In this document: in pieces, positions 8,020-16,501 of the stretch
Layout of the letters: each line of letters begins with the position of its first letter
Position numbering within the stretch: the stretch's first letter is position 1
Source: Armatimonadota bacterium
GTDB lineage: Bacteria > Armatimonadota > Fimbriimonadia > Fimbriimonadales > Fimbriimonadaceae
Reading direction: 5' to 3'
Assembly: GCA_018268395.1 (NCBI GenBank)
Contig: JAFDWQ010000005.1
Location: forward strand, 62,001 to 126,000
Length of the DNA: 64,000 bases
The notes under the pieces: model-generated
Told to the model about the DNA's origin: nothing
The model's input: only the letters and a program-made list of their open reading frames with translations
The model's database searches: none
Made by a program: the position numbers and the translations under genes

Positions 8020-10438
8020 GCCGGTTCTCTGGACTCTTCGGGAGGGTTTCGGGTTCGGCCTCCGAGACGATAGGCTCAGGCCGAAGGGCCCTTCGAGGCC
8101 GTCGTCCCCAAGCCGCCAATCCGCCGCCGAGCGTCATGATACCGACCCCGAGCCAGACCAGGATGGTCAGGGGCTTATAGAACGCCTCAGCCACATAGGC
8201 CGGCTCGTTGTAGTGCACCTGTAAGGTCGCCGACTTGTCCTTGGCGTCGATCGACTGAAGACTGACCCGGAACTTGTCCCCGACCCGCGCCGGCTCGTTC
8301 TCGATCCCGTTCTCGCCCATTCTCAACGTCGGTTCGACGTCGAAGTGGCCGTCCGGCGTCTCGACAGAGACCTGCGCTTTGAACGTCGCTCCCTTCTGTC
8401 CAAGAGGTCCCTCCGTCTTCAGACCGTTGTAAACGAGGAGGAGCTTTTCTTCTTTCAACAACCGTTGGTCGCCCTTCGCCATCTGCGTCGGCCCTGATGC
8501 GTCCATCGTCAGGTTGTGGACGACCAAGTAAAAGTCGTAAAGCCCTCGACCGTGGATCGCGGGCCAGACCATCGGCATCGGTTGGCCGCTTTCGTCCATT
8601 CCGCGGAAGTAGAGCCCCGGTTCCATGACGAACGTCCCGTCCGGTCCGACGGCTTTGACTTTGACCTTGTTGTTCGGGTCGACGAAATTGGTCTTGGACG
8701 GTTCGGCCGTCAGCTTATAGCCGAGCGCATCGGCCGGAGCCGAGGTCGTGATCAGGAACGCGTCGACCTTTTGTTCGAAGCCTCGCGAGAAGATCAACCC
8801 GAGGATCGCAAGTCCGACGCCGACATGGGTCAGCATGCCCGCGAAGGTGGTGAACGAACGCTTGCCTGTTTCGGCCGCCTTCCAGACCGCGCCCACGACC
8901 CCGAAGAGGCAGAAGAACGTCAAGACCATCGTCCAGGCCGTTCTCGAGACCGGGAACTTGGTCAAGAGCATGGTCGTCGCGTTCTGGTCGACGGGCACGC
9001 CAGGGAGATCGATCCCGAAGAACTGGCGGCCGGCGAAATTCACCCAAATGAGGCAGAACCCGGTCAGCATGAGACTGATCGAGAACACGTTCACGATCTT
9101 TCCGACGACGTCGCGCACGGACGCGCCGCGCCACGTCAAGAACGGGCCGACGGCCATCATGACCGTCAAGGGGAGGAAAAAGAAGCTGAGGACCGTGTTG
9201 TAGAGCTGTTCCTCGACCACTTTGGGCTTCTGTCCTGCGATGGTCTGGAAGAACGGGACGCTCATCCCGATGGCCGTCACGATGCCGAAGCCGACCAAGA
9301 GCCAGACGCCGATTCCGATCAGCGACTCCCGGTTGACCGGGAACGGCTTCATGTCTTTCGGCGCGGGCAACGAAGCCTTCAACTGCGTCGCTCGGACTCC
9401 CCAGAGGGTCAGAAAGCCGGTGGTCCCCACGACGACCAAGGTGATCAAGATCCAAAGGGCCTTGCTGTCCATCTCGGCAAAGCTGTGGACGCTCGTGTCG
9501 CCCAGGAACCCCGACCGGGTCAGGAACGTGCCGTAACAGAAGAGCGGGAAGGGAAGTCCGGCCAGCACCGCGTTCGTGAAGAACCACTTTTGACGGGAGG
9601 TCTGCACCATGATGCCGTGCAAGAAGGCGGCGACGCCGACCCAAGGCACGAAGCTCGTGTTCTCGACCGGGTCCCACATCCAGAACCCGCCCCAGCCGAG
9701 CGTTTCGTAGGCCCAGAACCCGCCCATGGCGAGCCCGACCCCGAGAACGGCCGTGCTCACGAGCGCCCATGGTCGGACCGCAGGTAACCACGACGTCATG
9801 TCCTTCCGGACCATGGCCGCGACGGACCACGCGAACAGAACCGTCAAGGAACCAAAACCGCAGAAGATGACGGGCGGATGGATCACCATCCAGTAGTTCA
9901 TCAAAGTCGGGTTCAGTCCGACGCCCGTCGCAGGAACGACGGCTTTGCCGCCGACCAGGTTCAAGTCGAACGGCGACTCGAACGCGAGGATCGCGGCGAC
10001 ACAGGCGAGGAACGCCGCATAGACGACGGAGTACCACCGTCGGTCAGCCCCCGTCCTCCCGGCCGTCAGGAGTCCGAAGAGAGCGGACGCTGAGCCCCAG
10101 AGGAGGATCGAACCCTCTTGGCCCGACCACGTGCCCGCGATCTTGTACTTCAGCGGGGTTTCCTTCGAACCGTGGTCGAAGACGTACTTGTACTGGAACT
10201 GGTCGTTGACGAACAGCGTGACGACCGAAGCCAGAGCGCCGAAGAACGCCACACAACCCAGGGTGAAAGAGAGCCTGGCCCACGCTTCGAGCTTAGGGGC
10301 CTTCGGTACGAAGAGCCACAGGACGAGGCTCGCGACCTGGAGGACAAGGGCGACCACGACGGACGCCGAGCCGAACTGCCCTAATGCGAGCGACCACGGT
10401 GGAGCGGCCACAAGGTTGGATGACGTGTTCGGGTCCAC
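7991..10438 (-). CDS. ccmF: Cytochrome c-type biogenesis protein CcmF (haem lyase)
   Basis: An 815-residue polytopic membrane protein. The tryptophan-rich WWD haem-handling motif WGGFWMWDPVENTSFVPW is at residues 249-266. Many membrane segments flank a periplasmic domain near the C-terminus, which ends in a Pro/Glu-rich tail. CcmF takes haem from holo-CcmE and attaches it to apocytochrome c. It starts with GTG 3 bases after ccmE, so they form one operon. The other ccm genes (ccmABCD, ccmG/H) are not in this window. Confidence 0.93.
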   Translation of the reverse strand: MDPNTSSNLVAAPPWSLALGQFGSASVVVALVLQVASLVLWLFVPKAPKLEAWARLSFTLGCVAFFGALASVVTLFVNDQFQYKYVFDHGSKETPLKYKIAGTWSGQEGSILLWGSASALFGLLTAGRTGADRRWYSVVYAAFLACVAAILAFESPFDLNLVGGKAVVPATGVGLNPTLMNYWMVIHPPVIFCGFGSLTVLFAWSVAAMVRKDMTSWLPAVRPWALVSTAVLGVGLAMGGFWAYETLGWGGFWMWDPVENTSFVPWVGVAAFLHGIMVQTSRQKWFFTNAVLAGLPFPLFCYGTFLTRSGFLGDTSVHSFAEMDSKALWILITLVVVGTTGFLTLWGVRATQLKASLPAPKDMKPFPVNRESLIGIGVWLLVGFGIVTAIGMSVPFFQTIAGQKPKVVEEQLYNTVLSFFFLPLTVMMAVGPFLTWRGASVRDVVGKIVNVFSISLMLTGFCLIWVNFAGRQFFGIDLPGVPVDQNATTMLLTKFPVSRTAWTMVLTFFCLFGVVGAVWKAAETGKRSFTTFAGMLTHVGVGLAILGLIFSRGFEQKVDAFLITTSAPADALGYKLTAEPSKTNFVDPNNKVKVKAVGPDGTFVMEPGLYFRGMDESGQPMPMVWPAIHGRGLYDFYLVVHNLTMDASGPTQMAKGDQRLLKEEKLLLVYNGLKTEGPLGQKGATFKAQVSVETPDGHFDVEPTLRMGENGIENEPARVGDKFRVSLQSIDAKDKSATLQVHYNEPAYVAEAFYKPLTILVWLGVGIMTLGGGLAAWGRRPRRALRPEPIVSEAEPETLPKSPENRHAPEPAPQS

Positions 10439-10441
10439 GGG

Positions 10442-10810
10442 CTAAGCCTTGGTCTCGTACTTCGACGGGCACTTGAGAAGGAGCTTCTCCGAGTGGAAAA
10501 CGCCCTCCTTCATGCCACCGATCGCGACGACCTTGGTCGCCGAGCCCATGTTCGCCGGAGGCGGCCCTTGATAGAGCACCGTGGCCGTCTGACCTTCCTC
10601 GTCTTTGACGTCGAAACTGACGACACCCGCGCGCACGTCGGACCGGAGCGTCCCTGGGACTATGTCCCCGGAGAGGTGCATATTGTCGCCCTTCCGCACC
10701 CGCGCTTCGCGCACGGTGACATAGGGACTGGCGTTCGACATGAACGCGAAAACGACGGCTGTGAGTCCAACGACGCTGAGAAGAACGGCTACGATCGCAC
10801 CTGGGCGCAT
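10442..10810 (-). CDS. ccmE: Haem chaperone CcmE, cysteine-type (CxxxY)
   Basis: A 122-residue protein: one N-terminal membrane anchor (residues 4-24) and an OB-fold domain. Start chosen at MRPGAIVAVLL because a TAAAAT element lies 10 bases upstream and the sequence before it lacks CcmE features. The haem-binding motif is LLKCPSKYE, with Cys114 and Tyr118, in place of the HxxxY of E. coli. Cysteine-type CcmE is known from Desulfovibrio and archaea. It passes haem to CcmF, encoded next. Confidence 0.88.
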   Translation of the reverse strand: MRPGAIVAVLLSVVGLTAVVFAFMSNASPYVTVREARVRKGDNMHLSGDIVPGTLRSDVRAGVVSFDVKDEEGQTATVLYQGPPPANMGSATKVVAIGGMKEGVFHSEKLLLKCPSKYETKA

Positions 10811-10820
10811 GTCGACCCTT

Positions 10821-10826
10821 ATTTTA
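10821..10826 (-). promoter_or_regulatory. -10 element TAAAAT for ccmE-ccmF-panD
   Basis: TAAAAT on the minus strand, 10 bases before the ccmE ATG, so the leader is only a few bases. Confidence 0.6.
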
Positions 10827-10876
10827 CGACATGGAAGACGGATCGCCGCACCCGACGGGGCCGCAGCGCGGACGAG

Positions 10877-10882
10877 TACAAT
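10877..10882 (+). promoter_or_regulatory. -10 element TACAAT for the secreted-protein gene
   Basis: TACAAT, 14 bases before an in-frame ATG at 10897 and 53 bases before the ATG at 10936. Confidence 0.45.
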
Positions 10883-10935
10883 CCTTCCTGGCGGGAATGC
10901 GGGCGGTCGCCGCGTTGTTCCCACCATTGGACGCC

Positions 10936-11478
10936 ATGACGAAACCGATCGTGACGATCGCCCTGACCGGGGCCCTTGCCGCCGCCCCGTGGGCGCAGAA
11001 CGCGACGCCTGCCCAAATGGCGGGGGTCAAACCCGATGCGGGCAACGGGACCATCCATTTCCAGACCCGGCTCGGCAGCTTCAGGGTCATCGACGGCGTC
11101 GGTCGGCTCGAATTTGATTTTACAGGTTCCGTCCTGGTCAGCAAACTCAAGGGGACGGCGACTTTCACGGGAAACGTGAAGAAAGAGTTCGACAAGAACC
11201 AAAAGCAGGTCTGGCACGGGAAAGGCAAGGCCGTCATTACGGGCGACTGGCGGGCCGTCCAGTGGTTCGGGCGCGACATGTCGGGCGTCTGGTACGGACG
11301 CGGCATCATCCGGCTCGCAGGCGAGTTCGACCGTGAGCAGAACACGGGCACGTATTGGTTCGAAGACCCCAAGTACAAGGAGAACTGGCCCGCCGGCGCG
11401 ACCATGGACGTGCCCAACCCCAACAGTCGGCGCGGGTTGCCGGGCGACGTGCGGATCCGTAGGAAAGGCGGCGGCTAG
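10936..11478 (+). CDS. Hypothetical secreted protein
   Basis: A 180-residue protein with an N-terminal signal peptide (MTKPIVTIALTGALAAAPWAQ, cleavage likely after AQNA or nearby). The rest is beta-rich, with alternating segments such as GRLEFDFTGSVLVSKLKGTATF. No family recognised. An in-frame ATG at 10897 would add 13 residues and lies closer to the TACAAT element, so the start is uncertain. It ends 3 bases before the RNase H-like gene, which is probably in the same transcript. Confidence 0.6.
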   Translation: MTKPIVTIALTGALAAAPWAQNATPAQMAGVKPDAGNGTIHFQTRLGSFRVIDGVGRLEFDFTGSVLVSKLKGTATFTGNVKKEFDKNQKQVWHGKGKAVITGDWRAVQWFGRDMSGVWYGRGIIRLAGEFDREQNTGTYWFEDPKYKENWPAGATMDVPNPNSRRGLPGDVRIRRKGGG

Positions 11479-11481
11479 CCC

Positions 11482-12270
11482 TTGCTCCAAAGGACGTTCC
11501 TTCACGTTCCCGGACTCGGTGCGCACACCGAACGCTCGCTGTGGAGCCAAGGTTGCGTCACGTGGGAGCACTACCTCCGTGAACCGGAATCCTACAACAC
11601 CGGTGGGTGCGACCGTGTCCGGCTCGAGCAGACCGTCCGAAACTCCAAGACCGCGTTAATGGAACGGCGTCACCAGTACTTCGCCGACGCTCTCGGTGCC
11701 CGGGAAGCATGGCGCGCCTGGCCCGAGTTCCGGAAGTCGTGCCTCTATCTGGACATTGAAACGGACGGTGGTCAGAGCGGCGATTCCGTCACGTGTATCG
11801 GACTCTATGACGGTACGGCCTTCCGTTGCCTGGTCCAAGGCGAAGACCTCGCCCTGTTCCCGGACATCGTGTCGCATTACGGCATGATCGTCACGTTCTT
11901 CGGCTCCGGGTTCGACGTCCCGATGCTCCGTCGTGCGTTTCCACACGTCCACTTCGACCAGATCCACGTCGACCTTTGCCCGACGCTCAAGCGGCTCGGA
12001 TTCCGTGGAGGGCTGAAGAAGATCGAGAAGCAACTCGGCATTGGCCGCAGCGACGAGACGGACGGTCTGAGCGGCATGGACGCCGTCCGGTTGTGGCGCG
12101 AATACCAGCGGGGCCGAACAGCGTCGCTCGACACGCTGATCCAGTACAACCAGGAAGACGTCGTCAACCTTGAGCGGCTCGCCGAAATCGCTTACGCGCG
12201 GTTAAACCGACAGACTTTGACCGAGGCGGGATGCGCCCACCTTCTCGAAGGCCAGGAGTGCCTGTTCTAG
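11482..12270 (+). CDS. RNase H-like fold exonuclease-type protein (YprB family)
   Basis: A 262-residue protein opening LQRTFLHVPGLGAHTERSLW, typical of the YprB/ribonuclease_H_2 group. DEDD-type acidic motifs are visible: LDIETDG (first Asp/Glu), GSGFDVPML (second), and YNQEDVVNLERL near the end (third and fourth). Probably a 3'-5' exonuclease or ribonuclease, substrate unknown. The TTG start at 11482 is chosen because the conserved N-terminus begins right there. The last 69 bases overlap the convergent threonine aldolase gene. Confidence 0.75.
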   Translation: MLQRTFLHVPGLGAHTERSLWSQGCVTWEHYLREPESYNTGGCDRVRLEQTVRNSKTALMERRHQYFADALGAREAWRAWPEFRKSCLYLDIETDGGQSGDSVTCIGLYDGTAFRCLVQGEDLALFPDIVSHYGMIVTFFGSGFDVPMLRRAFPHVHFDQIHVDLCPTLKRLGFRGGLKKIEKQLGIGRSDETDGLSGMDAVRLWREYQRGRTASLDTLIQYNQEDVVNLERLAEIAYARLNRQTLTEAGCAHLLEGQECLF

Positions 12271-13242
12271 TCCGGCGTCGTCGACGTCTTTGTGGAACAC
12301 GGCCCGCAAGCGGTACGGCCCCATCGGTACCGTCCTGACACCCTCGCACTCGAGAGCGTCGGCCCAAGCCGCGGCCGGAGCATCCGTGTCGATCATCAGA
12401 ATGTTCGTCTGGGGAGGGACCGGTGTCGCGCCGGGAAGCCGGGACACGCGGTCGGCGAGTTCTCTGCAACGGCGGTGGTCCTCGGACAGGCGGTCGACCA
12501 TCTTTGTCAGGCTGACGATGCCGCACGCAGACAGGATCCCGGACTGGCGCATCCCTCCGCCCAGTCGCTTCCGCCAATAGCGGGCCTCTTGCACGAACCC
12601 GCACGGGCCGCAAAGGACGGATCCGACGGGGGAGCACAGACCCTTACTCAGGCAAATGCTGACCGTGTCGACGTGACGTGTGACGTCTCCGACCGGGACT
12701 CCGAGCGCGACGGCCGCGTTGAACACCCTGGCGCCATCGAGATGGACGGGGATGCCGAGACTTGCGGCCGCGGCCTTGAGCGCTTGGTGCGTCGCCACGT
12801 CGGTCACCGTCCCTCCCGCGCGGTTGTGAGTGTTCTCAAGGCAGAGAAGGGTCGTGCCGGGCGTGTGCTCGCTTCGGACCAACGCCCTTCGGGAGACCGC
12901 GCCGCTGTCCATGACGCCTCCTTGGGACGGCACGGTCCGAACTTGGACGCCGCTGAGCACGGCCGGGGAACCGCATTCGTAGAAGACCATGTGGGCGTCG
13001 TCGTCGAAGAGGACGCTGTCACCAGGCTTCGTGTGCGTCGCGAGCGCGATCTGGTTGCCCATCGTTCCGCTCGGAACGAACAGTGCGTCTTCCATCCCCG
13101 TCATTCCCGCGGCCAGCTCCTCGAGCCGTCGGGTGGTCGGGTCGTGTCCGAGCACGTCGTCGTCCAATTCCGCCGCAGCCATCGCCGCGTACATGTCCGG
13201 CGTGGGCCGGGTCACGGTGTCGGAACGCAGGTCGACGGACAT
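12202..13242 (-). CDS. ltaE: Low-specificity L-threonine aldolase
   Basis: A 346-residue fold-type I PLP enzyme. The N-terminus VDLRSDTVTRPTPDMYAAM is diagnostic, and the PLP lysine is in DTVSICLSKGLCSPVGS. It cleaves L-threonine or L-allo-threonine to glycine and acetaldehyde. A TAAACT element 6 bases before the ATG predicts a leaderless mRNA. Its 3' end overlaps the RNase H-like gene on the other strand by 69 bases, so one of the two C-termini probably evolved by extension. Confidence 0.92.
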   Translation of the reverse strand: MSVDLRSDTVTRPTPDMYAAMAAAELDDDVLGHDPTTRRLEELAAGMTGMEDALFVPSGTMGNQIALATHTKPGDSVLFDDDAHMVFYECGSPAVLSGVQVRTVPSQGGVMDSGAVSRRALVRSEHTPGTTLLCLENTHNRAGGTVTDVATHQALKAAAASLGIPVHLDGARVFNAAVALGVPVGDVTRHVDTVSICLSKGLCSPVGSVLCGPCGFVQEARYWRKRLGGGMRQSGILSACGIVSLTKMVDRLSEDHRRCRELADRVSRLPGATPVPPQTNILMIDTDAPAAAWADALECEGVRTVPMGPYRLRAVFHKDVDDAGLEQALLAFEKVGASRLGQSLSV

Positions 13243-13248
13243 GGCGCC

Positions 13249-13254
13249 AGTTTA
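13249..13254 (-). promoter_or_regulatory. -10 element TAAACT for ltaE
   Basis: TAAACT on the minus strand, 6 bases before the ATG at 13242. I see nothing else convincing in the rest of the 249-base gap up to the hydrolase gene. Confidence 0.55.
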
Positions 13255-13491
13255 TCTTTCGACGGAAGGGGACTGCTTCAGCCCCGGTCTCCATGAACCG
13301 GCACGGTGCGACGTGCGCTAAGGCTTGGGGGCCGAACAGAGCGTCGCCTTTCCTTGACGTCGAGGTCGACGTCGAAATGGACCTGACGAGCAGACCTAAG
13401 GGATCGTCCCATATTTTGACGGAGCCCGAATCCGTTGCCAAAACGACCCACTACCGGTCTCTGGCATTGAGGAGACGAGAGGGACTGTCTG

Positions 13492-14271
13492 TCACCGGCT
13501 TCGGACGGAACGACCTTGCTTGAGGAACTCCAACGCTTCGCTACGAATGGTCGACCAGCCGTCCCAACTGAAGGAATGCGACTCGCCTTGAAGCTCCACG
13601 AACTCGACGTCCGTTCCTAGACCGGTCAAGCGTTGGACGAGCGAGCGGCTTTGGTCGACGGGCACGACGTCGTCTTCGGTGCCGTGGACGATCAGGAAAC
13701 GACCCCTCGCATGTTCCAGATGGCAGACCGGGCTCGCCGCCGCCCATTGTTCTTCCCGACCCTCGTAACCGCCGTCCATGAACTGCTCGAGAAACGTGAA
13801 CGACAGGGGAAGGTTCGACTGCTCCGGCACTCGAAGGTCCGAGATCGCGCACACCGCCACCACCGACTGGGGCCGGACGGCCGGCTCGCCGGAGCCGGCG
13901 ACGGACTCGCAAAGCCCGCACATGAGGGCGAGGTGACCGCCCGCGCTGTTGCCGAACACCGTCATGTCGTCCGTATCGATCCCGAGGGACGCCGCGTTCT
14001 GGGCGGCGAAAGAAAAGAACCGTTGGCAGTCCGCGATCGGCGTCGGATAAGGGTACAGCGGCGCCAATCGGTAGTCGATGCACGCACAGGCATAGCCGTG
14101 CGGGGCCAACCACAACGCCTCTTCCCGGTAATCGGTCCGGTCGCCGCTGATCCAGCCGCCTCCGTGTACGAACACGACGAGCGGGAACGGGCCGTCGCCC
14201 GCGGGGCGGAAGAGGTCGAAGGCCGCCGCCCCGCCCTCGACCGGAAAGCGTTGGTCGGGTAGGACCACCAT
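13492..14271 (-). CDS. Alpha/beta hydrolase (carboxylesterase, HSL/kynurenine formamidase-like)
   Basis: A 259-residue alpha/beta hydrolase. VFVHGGGWISGD is the oxyanion-hole HGGG motif. The nucleophile elbow is GNSAGGH, and the distal Asp and His lie in GTEDDVVPV and GESHSFSWD. No signal peptide, so cytoplasmic. This is the hormone-sensitive-lipase or arylformamidase type of esterase; the substrate is unknown. A TAAAAC element lies 6 bases before the ATG. Confidence 0.82.
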   Translation of the reverse strand: MVVLPDQRFPVEGGAAAFDLFRPAGDGPFPLVVFVHGGGWISGDRTDYREEALWLAPHGYACACIDYRLAPLYPYPTPIADCQRFFSFAAQNAASLGIDTDDMTVFGNSAGGHLALMCGLCESVAGSGEPAVRPQSVVAVCAISDLRVPEQSNLPLSFTFLEQFMDGGYEGREEQWAAASPVCHLEHARGRFLIVHGTEDDVVPVDQSRSLVQRLTGLGTDVEFVELQGESHSFSWDGWSTIRSEALEFLKQGRSVRSR

Positions 14272-14277
14272 GGCCGG

Positions 14278-14283
14278 GTTTTA
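14278..14283 (-). promoter_or_regulatory. -10 element TAAAAC for the hydrolase gene
   Basis: TAAAAC on the minus strand, 6 bases before the ATG at 14271. Confidence 0.4.
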
Positions 14284-14353
14284 CCTCTGGGCAACAGTCA
14301 AGGATGAGCAAGAGTCGGACAGCGGCGCCCTCAGACCGGAGACGTCTGCAGGC

Positions 14354-15148
14354 TTACGGCTCGCCGAGTCCGAACCATTGCTTGACCTTGTGGACCGTCG
14401 TCTGGCGGTTCAGTTCGGCGATCGCATGGGTGAGGGGCACTTCCTTAGGACAGACCTTGACGCAGTTCTGTGCATTGCCGCAGTTGGTGATCCCCTCCTC
14501 CGTGGTCAGATAGTCCAGCCGTTCGCCCGACAGGGTCTTGCCGACGGGGTGCAGGTTGAACAAGAGGGCCTGGCCGATCGCTTGCGGGCCGACGAACGTC
14601 GTCTTCTCGCTGACCTGCGGGCAGGCTTCGAGGCAACAGCCGCACGTCATGCACTTTGAGAGTTCGTAGCGGAGACGGCGGACATGGTCGTCTTGAGGCG
14701 GGGCCATACCTCGGTCGAACGAACCGTCGATCGGCACCCAGCCTTTGACCTTGATCAAGGCTCCGAACATCGAACTCCTGTCCACCATCAGATCGCGGAC
14801 GAGCGGGAATTTCCGCATCGGTTCGAGCGTGACTTCGTACGTGTCACCGACCTTTTCCGCGACCTCTTCGATCAACGCCGTGCACGCTTGCCGCACTCGG
14901 CCGTTGATGTTCATCGTGCAAGACCCGCACACTTCTTCGAGGCATGCGGCCTCCCAAGCCGGAGGCGTGACGTCTCTTCCTTCCGATACCGGGTTCTTCC
15001 GCACCTCCATCAGGGCGGAGACGACGTTCATGTTCGGATGGAGCGGCACGTCGAACGTGTCGTACCGGACGTCGGCGCCGGGGCGCTCCTGTCGGCGGAT
15101 GCGCAATCGCACGAGGGACGGCATGGTCTGCCGCCAAGGATACGCCAT
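14354..15148 (-). CDS. sdhB: Succinate dehydrogenase / fumarate reductase iron-sulfur subunit
   Basis: A 264-residue protein with all cluster ligands. Cys69, 74, 77 and 89 form the [2Fe-2S] ferredoxin set (CLEEVCGSC). Cys166, 169, 172 and 176 plus Cys223, 229 and 233 form the two ferredoxin-like sets near the C-terminus. It passes electrons from the flavoprotein subunit to the membrane anchor. No sdhA or sdhC lies beside it: the flanking genes are the hydrolase and a divergent glycosyltransferase. An alternative start is Met9 (15124), with a TATCCT 12 bases upstream. Confidence 0.92.
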   Translation of the reverse strand: MAYPWRQTMPSLVRLRIRRQERPGADVRYDTFDVPLHPNMNVVSALMEVRKNPVSEGRDVTPPAWEAACLEEVCGSCTMNINGRVRQACTALIEEVAEKVGDTYEVTLEPMRKFPLVRDLMVDRSSMFGALIKVKGWVPIDGSFDRGMAPPQDDHVRRLRYELSKCMTCGCCLEACPQVSEKTTFVGPQAIGQALLFNLHPVGKTLSGERLDYLTTEEGITNCGNAQNCVKVCPKEVPLTHAIAELNRQTTVHKVKQWFGLGEP

Positions 15149-15188
15149 AGCGACCAGGACTGACCGTGCCTTCCTCCCTTTTGCGGAC

Positions 15189-15194
15189 TACACT
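15189..15194 (+). promoter_or_regulatory. -10 element TACACT for the WecG/TagA gene
   Basis: TACACT, 14 bases before the ATG at 15209, so a leader of about 7 bases. Confidence 0.45.
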
Positions 15195-15208
15195 CGTCCG
15201 AACTCCTG

Positions 15209-15958
15209 ATGATCCGGACGCAGACGCCCGAATCCCGGCCGACCATCGGCCTCTTGGGGGCCCGCGTGAGTACGCTCGACATGGCGGGCACTCTGGCCGC
15301 TGTCGAGGAGATGGTCGCTGAAGGTGGCCCGCACATGCTCGTGACGGCCGACGCCTCCGGGTTCGTCATCGCCCGCTCCGATCTGGAGCTGGCCGCGATC
15401 TATGCCGGCGCGTCGCTCGTCACGCCGGACAGCCAAGGCGTGGTGTGGGCTTTGAACCGCAAGGGAGCCGGGGTCAAAGCGAGGGTCAGCGGGGTCGACC
15501 TTGTCGCCGAAATCTGCCGGATGAGCGCGAACACGGGACTCAGGCTCTTCTTCCTCGGTGCCGAACCGGGCGTGGCCGAAACAGCGGCCGAACGGCTCCG
15601 CTTGATGTTCCCCGGCTGCCACATCGTGGGCACGAGGCACGGCTACTTTCCGCCCGACGACGACCTGATCGTGGCCGAGGAGGTCGCGCGCTCGAAGCCG
15701 GACGTCCTCTTCGTGGCGATGGGCATCCCCCGACAGGAGAAGTTCATCGCGAAGACGATGGAGATCGTCCGGGCCAAGCTCGCGATGGGGGTCGGGGGCT
15801 CGCTGGACGTGTTCAGCGGCAGGGCCAAGCGCGCTCCGAAACTGGTGCAGGCGTTGAAGTCGGAATGGTTGTGGCGCCTGATGCTGAACCCAAGCAAGTT
15901 TTCGAAAGTGAAGACGTTGCCCAAGTTCGTCCGACTGGTCTTGCGCGAAGGAAGATGA
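15209..15958 (+). CDS. WecG/TagA/CpsF-family glycosyltransferase (GT26)
   Basis: A 249-residue GT26 enzyme. Residues near 45-75 carry VTADASGFVIARSD and VTPDSQGVVWALN, and the conserved MGIPRQEKFI lies near residue 170. These enzymes add ManNAc or ManNAcA to a lipid-linked precursor of teichoic acid, enterobacterial common antigen or exopolysaccharide. The C-terminal basic helix fits membrane association. Its TGA stop overlaps the next ATG (ATGA), coupling it to the cobalamin adenosyltransferase gene, a pairing with no obvious functional link. Confidence 0.85.
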   Translation: MIRTQTPESRPTIGLLGARVSTLDMAGTLAAVEEMVAEGGPHMLVTADASGFVIARSDLELAAIYAGASLVTPDSQGVVWALNRKGAGVKARVSGVDLVAEICRMSANTGLRLFFLGAEPGVAETAAERLRLMFPGCHIVGTRHGYFPPDDDLIVAEEVARSKPDVLFVAMGIPRQEKFIAKTMEIVRAKLAMGVGGSLDVFSGRAKRAPKLVQALKSEWLWRLMLNPSKFSKVKTLPKFVRLVLREGR

Positions 15959-16500
15959 AGATCTACACGCGGACCGGTGACGACGGAACGACGGGCCTGA
16001 TCGGTGGCCGAAGGGTCGACAAGGACGACCTCGTCGTCGAAGCGTGCGGCGCTCTGGACGAACTGAACGCAGCGATCGGGCTCGTGAGGACCGTCTCTGG
16101 CGGGTGGCCCCTGGACCTTCTCCTCGAGCGTGTGCAGGGGCTGGTCTTCGAAGTCGGGGCGGAGACGGCGTCCGAGGAAGGCCGACCGCACGCCTGTACC
16201 GCCGAGCTCGTGACGATCGACCAAGACCTGGAACGGTCGATCGACATCCAGCAGTCCATGTTGCCCAAGCTCACGCGGTTCATACTTCCGGGTGGCTCGG
16301 AAGTCGGCGCACGGTTGCACTTCGCCCGCACGGTCTGTCGGGCGTCCGAACGTCGGATGGTCGCGCTGGCGAGGCAAAAACCTGTCCGGCAAGAAATCTT
16401 GACGTTTCTGAACCGTCTGTCCGATTGGATGTTCGTCGCCGCCCGGACGGCGAACCATGAGGCCGGAAGGCCCGAACACGAGTGGCAAAAGGAAGATTGA
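15955..16500 (+). CDS. Cob(I)alamin adenosyltransferase, PduO type
   Basis: A 181-residue PduO-type ATR. The N-terminal ATP loop is TRTGDDGTTGLIGGRRVDKDD, and the C-terminal helices hold RTVCRASERRMV and LNRLSDWMFVAARTAN. It adenosylates cob(I)alamin to coenzyme B12 using ATP. Start chosen at the ATG overlapping the upstream stop, with GGAAG just before it. A long in-frame extension upstream is not part of the protein. Confidence 0.9.
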   Translation: MKIYTRTGDDGTTGLIGGRRVDKDDLVVEACGALDELNAAIGLVRTVSGGWPLDLLLERVQGLVFEVGAETASEEGRPHACTAELVTIDQDLERSIDIQQSMLPKLTRFILPGGSEVGARLHFARTVCRASERRMVALARQKPVRQEILTFLNRLSDWMFVAARTANHEAGRPEHEWQKED

Positions 16501-16501
16501 G

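Noticed and set aside
13019-13441. A 140-residue minus-strand gene upstream of threonine aldolase
   Set aside because: It overlaps ltaE out of frame for most of its length, and the upstream part has no motif.
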